Below are positions 53,957 to 61,721 of a stretch of 64,000 nucleotides of DNA, one piece after another; the first letter of the stretch is position 1, and each line of letters opens with the position of its first letter. The position numbers and the translations under genes were made by a program. The notes below the pieces were generated by a model. That model ran no database searches, was not told the DNA's origin, and was given only the letters and a program-made list of their open reading frames with translations. This DNA comes from Enorma phocaeensis. Its GTDB lineage: Bacteria > Actinomycetota > Coriobacteriia > Coriobacteriales > Coriobacteriaceae. Location: assembly GCF_016901575.1 (NCBI RefSeq), contig NZ_JACJKQ010000001.1, forward strand, positions 62,001 through 126,000, given 5' to 3'.

Positions 53957-56383
53957 CTATGCGTGCCAGATCTCGTCGCGATACTCTCGAATGGTGCGGT
54001 CGCTCGAGAAATGACCCGAGTTGGCCGTGTTGTGGAGCGCCATACGGTTCCACGCGAGGGTGTCGCCATAAGCCTCCGTGAGCTCCTCCCACGCCTGGAC
54101 ATAGGAGTGGAAGTCCTTGAGCACGAGGTCATGGTCGTTGTTGTCCATGAGCTCGCGACGGATGGAGTCGAACGTGCCCGAGAGGCGCGAGAACGTGCTG
54201 TCGGTCAGCTCGTCCACGCAGCGGCCGAGACGGTCGCGGTCTGCGTTGTACTCATCCCAGGAGAAGTAGTGACCGCTCTTCTGCAGCGCCACGACCTCGG
54301 GCTCGGTGAGGCCGAAGATCTTGACGTTCTCGCGACCTGCGAGGTCGGCGATCTCGATGTTCGCGCCGTCGAGGGTTCCGAGCGTGATCGCGCCGTTCAT
54401 CATGAGCTTCATGTTCGAGGTGCCCGAGGCCTCCTGGCCGGCAGTGGAGATCTGCTCGGAGATCTCGGCGGCGGAGTAGATGAGCTGGGCGTTCGAGACT
54501 CGGAAGTTGGGGATGAACACGACCTTGATGCGGTCGTTCACGCGCTCGTCGGAGTTCACGACGTCGGCGACCGAGTTGATGAGGCGGATGACCTCCTTGG
54601 CGAAGTAATAGCTCTGGGCTGCCTTGCCGGAGAAGATGAAAGTCGTCGGGCGAACCGTGAAGTCGGGGTCGTCGAGCAGGCGGTTATAGATGTCCATGAC
54701 CTTGAAGATGTTCAGAAGCTGGCGCTTGTACGCGTGGAAGCGCTTGACCTGAACGTCGAAGACCGAGCTGGGGTCGACCACGATGCCGGTCGTCTCCTTG
54801 ATGTAGCGGGCGAGGCGCTCTTTGTTCTCTCGCTTCGAGGCCGCCATGGCGAGCAGGAAGTCCTCGTCATCGACGTAGTCCTCGAGCTTCTTGAGCTCCA
54901 TGGCGTCATCGAGCCAGCCGGTACCGATCTTCGAGGTGATGAGCTTCGAATAGGAGGGGTTGGCCTCGGCGAGGAAGCGACGGTGGGTGACGCCGTTGGT
55001 CTTGTTGTTGAACTTCTCGGGCGTGAGCTCGTAGAACTCCTTGAAGACCTGCTCCTTCAGGATCTTGGTATGGAGCTCGGCGACGCCGTTGACGGAGTGG
55101 CTGCATACGATGGAGAGGTTCGCCATGCGTACCTCTCCATCCCAGAGGATGGCGGTCTTCTGGAACATCTCGCGCCACTCGGGATTGTCCGACGGGAAGC
55201 TCTCGCGGAAACGGCGGGCGATCTCGTCGATGATCTGGTAGAGGCGCGGAAGCAGCGGCTTGAACGTGGTGATGGGCCACTTCTCGAGCGCTTCGGGGAG
55301 AACGGTGTGGTTGGTGAAAGACACGGTCTTGGTGACGATGTCCCAGGCCTCGTCCCACTCCAGGCCCTCCTCGTCCATGAGGACGCGCATGAGCTCGGGG
55401 CCGCACATGGCCGGATGGGTATCGTTGGTGTGAATGGCCACATACTCCGGAAGGAGCTTCCAATCGGAGCCATGCTCCTTGCGGAAGGTGCGCAGAATGG
55501 AGTTGATGCCGGCGGCAACAAACAGGTACTCCTGCTTGAGACGCAAGATTTTACCATGCTCACCGGCGTCGGCGGGGTAGAGGATCGTGGAGATGGCCTC
55601 CGCCTCGGCGCGGCCGGCGTTGGCCTGCGCGTAGTCGCCGCGGTTGAAGGCGTCCAGGTCGAAGAGGTCCTCGTTGGGCTCTGCCTTCCAGACGCGCAGC
55701 TTGTTTACCAGCTTGCCGCCATAGGCGACCACGGGGATGTCGTAGGGGACAGCAAGGATCTTCTGCCCGCCGTCGATGCGCCACATGGTGCGGCCGTCCT
55801 TCTCGTAGGACACGCTCGTGCCACCAAAGACAACCTCGACGGCGCTCTCGGGACGACGGGACTCCCAGGGGTAGTCGTGCTTGAGCCAGTTGTCCGCAAG
55901 CTCGACCTGGCGGCCGTCGACGATCTCCTGCTTGAACAGGCCGTACTCATAGCGCATGCCGTTGCCGTAGAAGGCGATGCCCTCGTGCGCGGCAGATGCG
56001 AGGAAGCAGGCGGCGAGGCGGCCCAGGCCGCCGTTGCCGAGCGCTGCGTCGGGCTCGCGGATCTCGAGCTCCTCGAGGGTGGTTCCCATCTCCTTGAGGG
56101 CGTCGGACACCATGTCGCGGATGCCGAAGTTCAGCAGGTAGTTGTCGAGCAGGCGGCCGATAAGGAACTCGAGGGAGAAGTAGTACACGCGCTTCTGGCC
56201 GGTATTCTCGATCTCAAGCTCGTTTTCGCTCGCAATGCGACGGGCGCGAGTGGCAATGAGCTCGGCGAGGGCATAGAAGCGGTCGTGCGAGCCGCAGAGC
56301 TCGAACTCCTTGCCGGTGTTGGCGCGGACCATCGCACGGTACTGCGTGATGAAGTCCTGCTTGTCTTTGAAGATCTGATTCAT
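53957..56383 (-). CDS. glgP: Glycogen phosphorylase
   Basis: An 808-residue GT35 enzyme that releases glucose 1-phosphate from glycogen ends using phosphate and pyridoxal phosphate. The Lys that holds the cofactor is in EASGTSNMKLMMNGAITLGTLDGANIEI. Other conserved stretches are EPDAALGNGGLGRLAACFLAS, FSLEFLIGR, and KRFHAYKRQLLNI. Its length is that of the family and no tail is present, unlike GlgA and GlgB. GGAAAGGAAG lies five bases before the ATG. Second gene of the glycogen cluster. Confidence 0.97.
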   Translation of the reverse strand: MNQIFKDKQDFITQYRAMVRANTGKEFELCGSHDRFYALAELIATRARRIASENELEIENTGQKRVYYFSLEFLIGRLLDNYLLNFGIRDMVSDALKEMGTTLEELEIREPDAALGNGGLGRLAACFLASAAHEGIAFYGNGMRYEYGLFKQEIVDGRQVELADNWLKHDYPWESRRPESAVEVVFGGTSVSYEKDGRTMWRIDGGQKILAVPYDIPVVAYGGKLVNKLRVWKAEPNEDLFDLDAFNRGDYAQANAGRAEAEAISTILYPADAGEHGKILRLKQEYLFVAAGINSILRTFRKEHGSDWKLLPEYVAIHTNDTHPAMCGPELMRVLMDEEGLEWDEAWDIVTKTVSFTNHTVLPEALEKWPITTFKPLLPRLYQIIDEIARRFRESFPSDNPEWREMFQKTAILWDGEVRMANLSIVCSHSVNGVAELHTKILKEQVFKEFYELTPEKFNNKTNGVTHRRFLAEANPSYSKLITSKIGTGWLDDAMELKKLEDYVDDEDFLLAMAASKRENKERLARYIKETTGIVVDPSSVFDVQVKRFHAYKRQLLNIFKVMDIYNRLLDDPDFTVRPTTFIFSGKAAQSYYFAKEVIRLINSVADVVNSDERVNDRIKVVFIPNFRVSNAQLIYSAAEISEQISTAGQEASGTSNMKLMMNGAITLGTLDGANIEIADLAGRENVKIFGLTEPEVVALQKSGHYFSWDEYNADRDRLGRCVDELTDSTFSRLSGTFDSIRRELMDNNDHDLVLKDFHSYVQAWEELTEAYGDTLAWNRMALHNTANSGHFSSDRTIREYRDEIWHA

Positions 56384-56458
56384 GGCTTCCTTTCCACCGG
56401 GGTGTTCCCGGGACGTCTACAGATTCAGCCACCCCGTATTATATGGCTGTCGCGATGC

Positions 56459-58867
56459 TCACTTGGATGTCGATGTCTTTTTTGTCGTTGATGAGGTTTT
56501 TCGGGTCGAAGTCTTTGTGGATGTGCTTGCCGCCTTCTTCGCGGTGGACGTCGACCGTTTGGTCGTCTTCGTGGCAGGTGCGGCCTCGGTGGCAGCAGGC
56601 GCGTCGGCGGCTGCTGCCTTCGTCGTTGCCGCCTTTGTCGCCGTGGATTTCGCGGTCTTCGTGGCGCTCGTCTTCGCGGCTGCGGACCTCGTGGTCTTTT
56701 TCGCCGTCGTCTTGGAAGCGCCGTCGGTCGCCTTTGCGGCGGTCTTGGTGCTCTTCTTGGCGGCGGTGCGCTTCGTCGTGCGCTTGGTGGTGCGCTTGGG
56801 CTTCGGAGGCACATAGGAGCTCGGACCCACGCGCTTCAACACCACGCCGGCAAGCCCGGGCACGCTGATCGTGACGGATTCGTCGCAGCCGTTCCAAGGA
56901 TAGGGCTCGCTCGGGAACACCTTGCCCTCGAGGTTGTCGATCTCGTATCCGCTTCCGCCGAACTCAGGGTTGTCAGAATCGAAGATGACCTTCCAATCGC
57001 CCTCGCGCGGGACGCCCATGCGGAAGGTCTCGTAGGACGCCGGATCGAAGTTGATGAGCACGACGAGGTCGTCATCGGGGTCCTCGCCATGGCGCACGAA
57101 CGAGATGATCGACTGCTGAGAGTTGTTCGCGTCGATCCAGGTGAAGCCGTCCTCGGTGTAGCCGCGCTGCCAGAAGGCGGGCTCGGACAGGTAGAGCTTG
57201 TTGAGCGCCTTGACGAACTGCTGGTGATGGCGATGCGTCTCATATTCATCGACCAGGAACCACTGGATGGACTCGTAGTAGCGCCACTCGATGAACTGGG
57301 CGATCTCGTTGCCCATAAAGGAGAGCTGCGCGCCCGGATGGGTGATCTGATAGAACACGAGCGTGCGCAGGCCTGCGAACTGGCGCCACCAGTCTCCCGG
57401 CATGCGGCCCATGAGCGAGCACTTGCCGTTCACGACCTCGTCATGGCTGAGCGGCAGCACGAAGTTCTCGTTGAAGGCGTACATGATCGAGAAGGTGAGC
57501 AGGCGGTGCGCGCCGGGACGCCACGGGAAGTCGGTCTGCATGTAGTGCAGGGTGTCGTTCATCCAGCCCATATCCCACTTGTAGTGGAATCCCAGGCCAC
57601 CCTCCTCGGGCGGATAGGTCACGAGCGGCCACGCGGTAGACTCTTCGGCGATCATCATGACGTCGGGGAACTCGCGACCGACGGCAGCGTTGACCTGGCG
57701 GATGAATGCCGAGGCGTCGAGGTCTTCCTCGGTGCCGTACTTGTTGAACTTCTTCTGGCCGGGGTCATCCACGCCGAAGTTGAGGTAGAGCATGCTCGAG
57801 ACGCCGTCCATACGGATGCCGTCCGCATGGAACATCTCGATCCAGAACAGCGCGTTCGAGACGAGGAAGCTGCGGACCTCCCCGCGCCCGAAATCGAATT
57901 TGTGGGTGCCCCAGTTGGGGTGAATCTCGCGCTCGAAGAGCATGTGCCCGTTGAAGGTCGCGAGGCCCTCCTCGTTGGCGCAGAAACCGCCCGGAACCCA
58001 GTCGAGGATGACGCCGATGCCAGCCTGGTGGCAGGCGTCGACGAAGTGCATGAGCTGCTTGGGCTCGCCATACCGCGAGGTCGCGGCGTAGTAGCCGGTG
58101 GGCTGGTAGCCCCACGAGCCGTCAAAGGGGTGCTCCATGACGGGCAGGACCTCGATGTGCGAGTAGCCCATCTCCTTGACGTAGTCTACAAGCTCGACAG
58201 AGAGGTCGTCGTAGGTATAGACCTCGCCGCGCTGCGCGGGGAAGGGGTCGCCGGGACCCGGATAGTTGCCATTCTCGTCGGGCTCGCCCTGCGGCTCGTC
58301 GCCGTGGCGCTTCCATGAGCCGAGATGCACCTCATAGATGTTCAGAGGTTCCTTCATGTGGTCGTGCGTGCGACGGTGCTCGAGCCACGCGCCGTCGCCC
58401 CACGCGTAGCCCGTGATGTCCATGAGGCGCGATGCGGTTCCGGGGGCCTGCTCGGCGTAGAACGCATACGGGTCCGCCTTGTACAGCAGGTCGCCCGAGT
58501 CGGTCTCGAGCACGAACTTGTAGAGGTCTCCCTGGGCAAGTCCGGCGACGAATCCCTGCCACATGCCGCTCTTCGCGATGGGATAGAGCTCGTTGGCTTC
58601 AGGGTCCCACTCGTTGAAGTCGCCGACAACATGAACACTCTTGACATCGGGTGCCCAGATGCAGAAGTGCCAGCCCTCGACGCCGTCCTGGACGTCGGGG
58701 TGCGCGCCCATCTTTTCCCAGCTACGCTGCCATGTACCGTTGGCGAACATGTAGATGTCGTCATCGGTCATGATGAGGACGGGCTTCTCTGCGGCGTCGG
58801 CTGCCTTGCTGGCAGCGGTTTTCGCCGACGGGGCGGGTGCTGGAGCGTTCTTCTTCATATGACTCAT
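56459..58867 (-). CDS. glgB: Glycogen branching enzyme with histone H1-like C-terminal tail
   Basis: A GH13 branching enzyme of about 802 residues that makes alpha-1,6 branches. It has a CBM48 domain (FCIWAPDVKSVHVVGDFNEWD), the barrel motifs EVLPVMEHPFDGSWGYQPTGY, DGIRMDGVSSML (nucleophile Asp), MIAEESTAW (acid Glu) and VLPLSHDEVVNGK, and the C-terminal beta domain ending GVVLKRVGPSS. A further 116 residues, starting KPKRTTKRTTKRTAAKKSTK, are mostly Ala, Lys, Thr and Ser. The N-terminus too has a short Ala/Pro/Lys stretch (residues 4-27). First gene of the cluster. The start is either 58867 or the ATG three codons on. Confidence 0.93.
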   Translation of the reverse strand: MSHMKKNAPAPAPSAKTAASKAADAAEKPVLIMTDDDIYMFANGTWQRSWEKMGAHPDVQDGVEGWHFCIWAPDVKSVHVVGDFNEWDPEANELYPIAKSGMWQGFVAGLAQGDLYKFVLETDSGDLLYKADPYAFYAEQAPGTASRLMDITGYAWGDGAWLEHRRTHDHMKEPLNIYEVHLGSWKRHGDEPQGEPDENGNYPGPGDPFPAQRGEVYTYDDLSVELVDYVKEMGYSHIEVLPVMEHPFDGSWGYQPTGYYAATSRYGEPKQLMHFVDACHQAGIGVILDWVPGGFCANEEGLATFNGHMLFEREIHPNWGTHKFDFGRGEVRSFLVSNALFWIEMFHADGIRMDGVSSMLYLNFGVDDPGQKKFNKYGTEEDLDASAFIRQVNAAVGREFPDVMMIAEESTAWPLVTYPPEEGGLGFHYKWDMGWMNDTLHYMQTDFPWRPGAHRLLTFSIMYAFNENFVLPLSHDEVVNGKCSLMGRMPGDWWRQFAGLRTLVFYQITHPGAQLSFMGNEIAQFIEWRYYESIQWFLVDEYETHRHHQQFVKALNKLYLSEPAFWQRGYTEDGFTWIDANNSQQSIISFVRHGEDPDDDLVVLINFDPASYETFRMGVPREGDWKVIFDSDNPEFGGSGYEIDNLEGKVFPSEPYPWNGCDESVTISVPGLAGVVLKRVGPSSYVPPKPKRTTKRTTKRTAAKKSTKTAAKATDGASKTTAKKTTRSAAAKTSATKTAKSTATKAATTKAAAADAPAATEAAPATKTTKRSTSTAKKAASTSTKTSTRKTSSTTKKTSTSK

Positions 58868-58986
58868 CCAATCGATCAGGCGGCGCTGCCGCTGTCCGAT
58901 AGATACCTTGTCTGGGGCGTGGCGTGGTTGTGCGATGCCGATGTATGCATCGGCATGCATGTGCGCTGCCTAGACGTTCATTCACG

Positions 58987-59013
58987 AGAATACCATTGTC
59001 CAACTTTTGTCTA
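58987..59013 (-). promoter_or_regulatory. Weak promoter candidate for the glycogen cluster
   Basis: On the minus strand TAGACA (59008-59013) and TATTCT (58987-58992) are 15 bases apart, shorter than ideal. It is about 120 bases before glgB. The 385-base gap between glgB and the HAD gene otherwise holds only the repeat at 59208-59230. Confidence 0.35.
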
Positions 59014-59207
59014 TCCCGGAAGCCGAGAGACGGTAGATATCGTTTCGTGGGCGTAGTCGCGGGCACGCAAAGAAGCGCGTCTTTGGCCGAATGCTTACGA
59101 TTTGCTCACGCTGTTTTGATAGCATTGGCATTGCCCTGTGAGAAACTACGGCAGCGTCGTCTGGGCGCTTCTATCGGCGCGCTGCGACGCTGGACCTCAG
59201 CGGTCTT

Positions 59208-59230
59208 TTGGCACCATATTCTTGGCACCA
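59208..59230 (+). promoter_or_regulatory. Direct repeat before the HAD phosphatase gene
   Basis: TTGGCACCA at 59208-59216 and 59222-59230, 14 bases apart, end 22 bases before the ATG. It may be a regulator site in the leader. Confidence 0.35.
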
Positions 59231-59252
59231 GCGATTATGAGAAGGGAACTCG

Positions 59253-59969
59253 ATGTCCAGTTCTGCAACCTCTTGCAAGCGGATGCCCCGCGCGTTCATC
59301 TTCGATTGCGACGGAACGCTCCTCGATTCCATGGGTACATGGCTGAGCATTCAGCCGAAGCTGCTTGAGACCTATGGCATACAAGGGCTCACCTCGGACG
59401 ACTTCGCCGAGTTCGAGCATCTCTCCGTCGAGGACGAGTGCGCCGCCTATCGCGTGAAGTGGGGCCTTTCTGCGTCGGGCGATGAGATCTACGGCCGTCT
59501 CATGGACATGCTGCGCGAGGAATACGCAAACGTTATTCCGGCAAGGGTTGGAGCTGCGGAGTTTCTCGCAGCCGCCCACGAGGCGGGCATCCCCATGGCC
59601 ATCGCCACCTCGACGCCCGATTTTCTGGTGCGCTCGGGGCTTGAGCATCATGGCCTGGCAAGCTATTTCTCAAACATCACCACCACTGGCGAGGCTGGCC
59701 GTTCCAAGCAGCATCCCGATGTGTACAACCTCGCCCTCGCGCGCCTCTCGAAGGATCGCGACCTCGGTGAGGTGGACCATGGCGATGTATGGGTCTTCGA
59801 AGACGCCGCCTTCGGACTTATGAGCTCGGGGGAGGCGGGATATCGCCGCGTGGGCATCTTCGACCCTGCGGGGCGGACGACCCGTGATGAGGTCGAGCGC
59901 CTCTCCGACATCTTTATCGACGAGTATCCAGAGCTCACCCTCGACGCCATCTATTCCTATGGGGGCTAG
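59253..59969 (+). CDS. HAD-superfamily phosphatase (beta-phosphoglucomutase-like)
   Basis: A 238-residue HAD subfamily IA protein. The nucleophile loop is FIFDCDGTLLDS (residue 15), motif II is IATSTPDF and motif III/IV are KQHPDVYNLAL and VFEDAAFGLMSSGEAGYR. A four-helix cap lies in between. It could hydrolyse a sugar phosphate or isomerise one; nearness to the glycogen genes suggests a sugar phosphate but does not prove it. AAGGGAAC precedes the ATG. Confidence 0.85.
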   Translation: MSSSATSCKRMPRAFIFDCDGTLLDSMGTWLSIQPKLLETYGIQGLTSDDFAEFEHLSVEDECAAYRVKWGLSASGDEIYGRLMDMLREEYANVIPARVGAAEFLAAAHEAGIPMAIATSTPDFLVRSGLEHHGLASYFSNITTTGEAGRSKQHPDVYNLALARLSKDRDLGEVDHGDVWVFEDAAFGLMSSGEAGYRRVGIFDPAGRTTRDEVERLSDIFIDEYPELTLDAIYSYGG

Positions 59970-59975
59970 CGATCG

Positions 59976-60641
59976 ATGGGATGTGTGAGGCGCGTCTTGG
60001 TGGTGGGCGGCTCTCCCGAGCCATCATCTGCTGAGACGGTTCGTGCCGCGGCGCGTGGGTGCGACGCCGTCGTCGCGGTCGATCGCGGACTTGACGCCCT
60101 GCTGGCTTCAGGCCTTTCCTGCGACCTGTTTTGTGGCGACGCCGACTCGGTGAGCGAGAAGGGGGCTGCCCTCGTACGCTCGGCCGAAGAGTCTCTCGAC
60201 CCCGCATTCGAGGTCGTGCGCTACAACCCGCATAAAGACGACACCGACCTTGGCCTCGCGTTGGGCGAGGTCCTGCGCCGCTGGCCCGAGGCGCGCGTCG
60301 TCGCGACGTGCATGTCTGGAGGAAACCCGGACCATGAGCTCGCCGTGCTCGGAAGGCTCTCTGCGTGGTCGGGGGAGCTGGAAGTCAAAGAGGACCGTTT
60401 TGACCAGCGCTTTTTAAAGTCGGGCGACGTGTGGGATCTTTCCGGACACGAAGGGGAGCGATTCACCTTCGTTCCGCTGTCGTGCGAGGCCGTCGTCTCC
60501 GAGCGCTCCATGCGCTGGGAGCTCGACCATAAGCACGTCCCGCTGTTGTCCGATCTCGGCGTTTCGAACGTCATCGAGTCGGGCGGGGCATCGATCACCT
60601 GCCATGAGGGCCTCGTGGTCGCCTGGGTCTTTCGCAGCTGA
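59976..60641 (+). CDS. thiN: Thiamine pyrophosphokinase
   Basis: A 221-residue enzyme that transfers pyrophosphate from ATP to thiamine, giving the cofactor TPP. The N-terminal Rossmann-like domain has VAVDRGLDALLASGLSCDLFCGDADS (family GDxDS) and KDDTDLGLAL (the DxTD-type motif), then a C-terminal beta-sandwich domain. It starts six bases after the HAD gene and probably shares its transcript. AdhE nearby does not use TPP. Confidence 0.88.
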   Translation: MGCVRRVLVVGGSPEPSSAETVRAAARGCDAVVAVDRGLDALLASGLSCDLFCGDADSVSEKGAALVRSAEESLDPAFEVVRYNPHKDDTDLGLALGEVLRRWPEARVVATCMSGGNPDHELAVLGRLSAWSGELEVKEDRFDQRFLKSGDVWDLSGHEGERFTFVPLSCEAVVSERSMRWELDHKHVPLLSDLGVSNVIESGGASITCHEGLVVAWVFRS

Positions 60642-60756
60642 GCGCCGCGAGGAGCTTTTTCGGGCAGGGCATGCATGCGAGGAACATGGCGAGGTGAACG
60701 GGCGTTTTCTGTGCGTCATTGCAGTATTCGTTATTTATGCAGTACGTGCAAACGCA

Positions 60757-60843
60757 GGGAGGCCCCGGAGGGATTCCCTAAGCCGACATTCCGCAGCTGC
60801 GAAGCGGCGAGGACGTCGGCGTGGGAACCCTCCGGGGCCTCCC
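60757..60843. repeat. Large multi-tier palindrome between convergent genes
   Basis: GGGAGGCCCCGGAGGG (60757-60772) pairs exactly with CCCTCCGGGGCCTCCC (60828-60843). After one bulged A, TTCCC pairs with GGGAA. Inside, CCGAC pairs with GTCGG and CCGC with GCGG. About 30 pairs in all. It may act as a two-way terminator or be a small repeat element. No T run is seen. Confidence 0.65.
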
Positions 60844-60864
60844 GGATGGGCGGTGAGTCCCTGC

Positions 60865-61632
60865 TTACTGGTAATCGAACACGTCGATCCAGCTCATGAG
60901 GAAGCTCTCCTCAAGGTCACGCTTGCGGGCGAGTTCGGATGCGGCAACGATGGGCATCCACTGGCGCACGACCTGCTTGGGCATGTCGGCGCGCTCGCAG
61001 TACAGGTCGAGATAGGCCTCGGCCTGCTCCTTGGAGCCAAGGGCGAACAGCAGATAGGTCATGGCGACGTCGGCGGCAGGGGCGCCCTGGGTGGCGTGCG
61101 CCCAGTCGCACACATAGAGCTCGCCGTCATCGCCGACGATGACGTTGGTCGGGTTGAAGTCGCCGTGGCAGACCTTGAACTCCTTCTTCATGCCGTCCAG
61201 GCGCTCCATCAGGTTGTAGCGCTGGGTGGCATTGATGGCCTCGAGGCCGCCGATCATACGAGCGTACTTGTCGCGCTGGCGGTTCAGCAGAGGAGAGGTG
61301 TAGTGATGGATCTCGATCTGCAGGTCTACGAACTGCTCAAGATACTCGCCAAAGCGCTGGGGCTCGGCCTCCATCTTCTCGGCAAGCGTGGTGCCAGGGA
61401 CCTTCGAGGTAAGGAGCGCCCAGCCGGTGGTGTCGCCCTCGACCTCGGTTACCTCGAGCGCCTTCGGGGAGCGGATGCCGCACTCGTTGATGCGGGCGAG
61501 GTTCAGTGCCTCGTTGAAGACGTCGGAGACCGGCTTGGTGTCGTTGAACACCTTGGCGATCTTGTCGCCCAGGTCATAGACGACCTTGTTGCCGCGGCGG
61601 GCAAGCTCGATCTTGGAATCGGGGAGAATCAT
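60865..61632 (-). CDS. Phosphotransferase-fold (APH/choline kinase-like) protein
   Basis: A 255-residue aminoglycoside-phosphotransferase-fold protein. The catalytic loop is KVCHGDFNPTNVIV (Asp as base) and the metal-binding motif VCDWAHATQGAPAADVAMTYLL. A Lys for ATP is at about residue 28 (KIAKVF). These motifs mark it as a likely active small-molecule kinase, but the substrate is unknown; choline, a sugar or an amino sugar are possible. AAAGGATG precedes the ATG. It lies downstream of adhE on the same strand, after a strong stem-loop. Confidence 0.8.
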   Translation of the reverse strand: MILPDSKIELARRGNKVVYDLGDKIAKVFNDTKPVSDVFNEALNLARINECGIRSPKALEVTEVEGDTTGWALLTSKVPGTTLAEKMEAEPQRFGEYLEQFVDLQIEIHHYTSPLLNRQRDKYARMIGGLEAINATQRYNLMERLDGMKKEFKVCHGDFNPTNVIVGDDGELYVCDWAHATQGAPAADVAMTYLLFALGSKEQAEAYLDLYCERADMPKQVVRQWMPIVAASELARKRDLEESFLMSWIDVFDYQ

Positions 61633-61664
61633 AGCTCTTCATCCTTTCTAGGAGCCTCGTACAT

Positions 61665-61704
61665 GCGCCGCGCCGAACAGCGGCCGCCGTCTCCGGCGCG
61701 GCGC
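61665..61704 (-). terminator. Stem-loop after adhE
   Basis: GCGCCGCGCCG and CGGCGCGGCGC form an 11-bp perfect stem with an 18-base loop, 18 bases after the adhE stop. No T run. Confidence 0.7.
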
Positions 61705-61721
61705 GTCAAACCCTATGGCAA

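Noticed and set aside
53963-56491. Open frame of 842 codons on the plus strand, antisense to glgP
   Set aside because: It mirrors a complete, well-conserved glycogen phosphorylase. Long antisense frames are common in GC-rich genes, and the translation is a repetitive Val/Glu/Leu-rich shadow without domain motifs.
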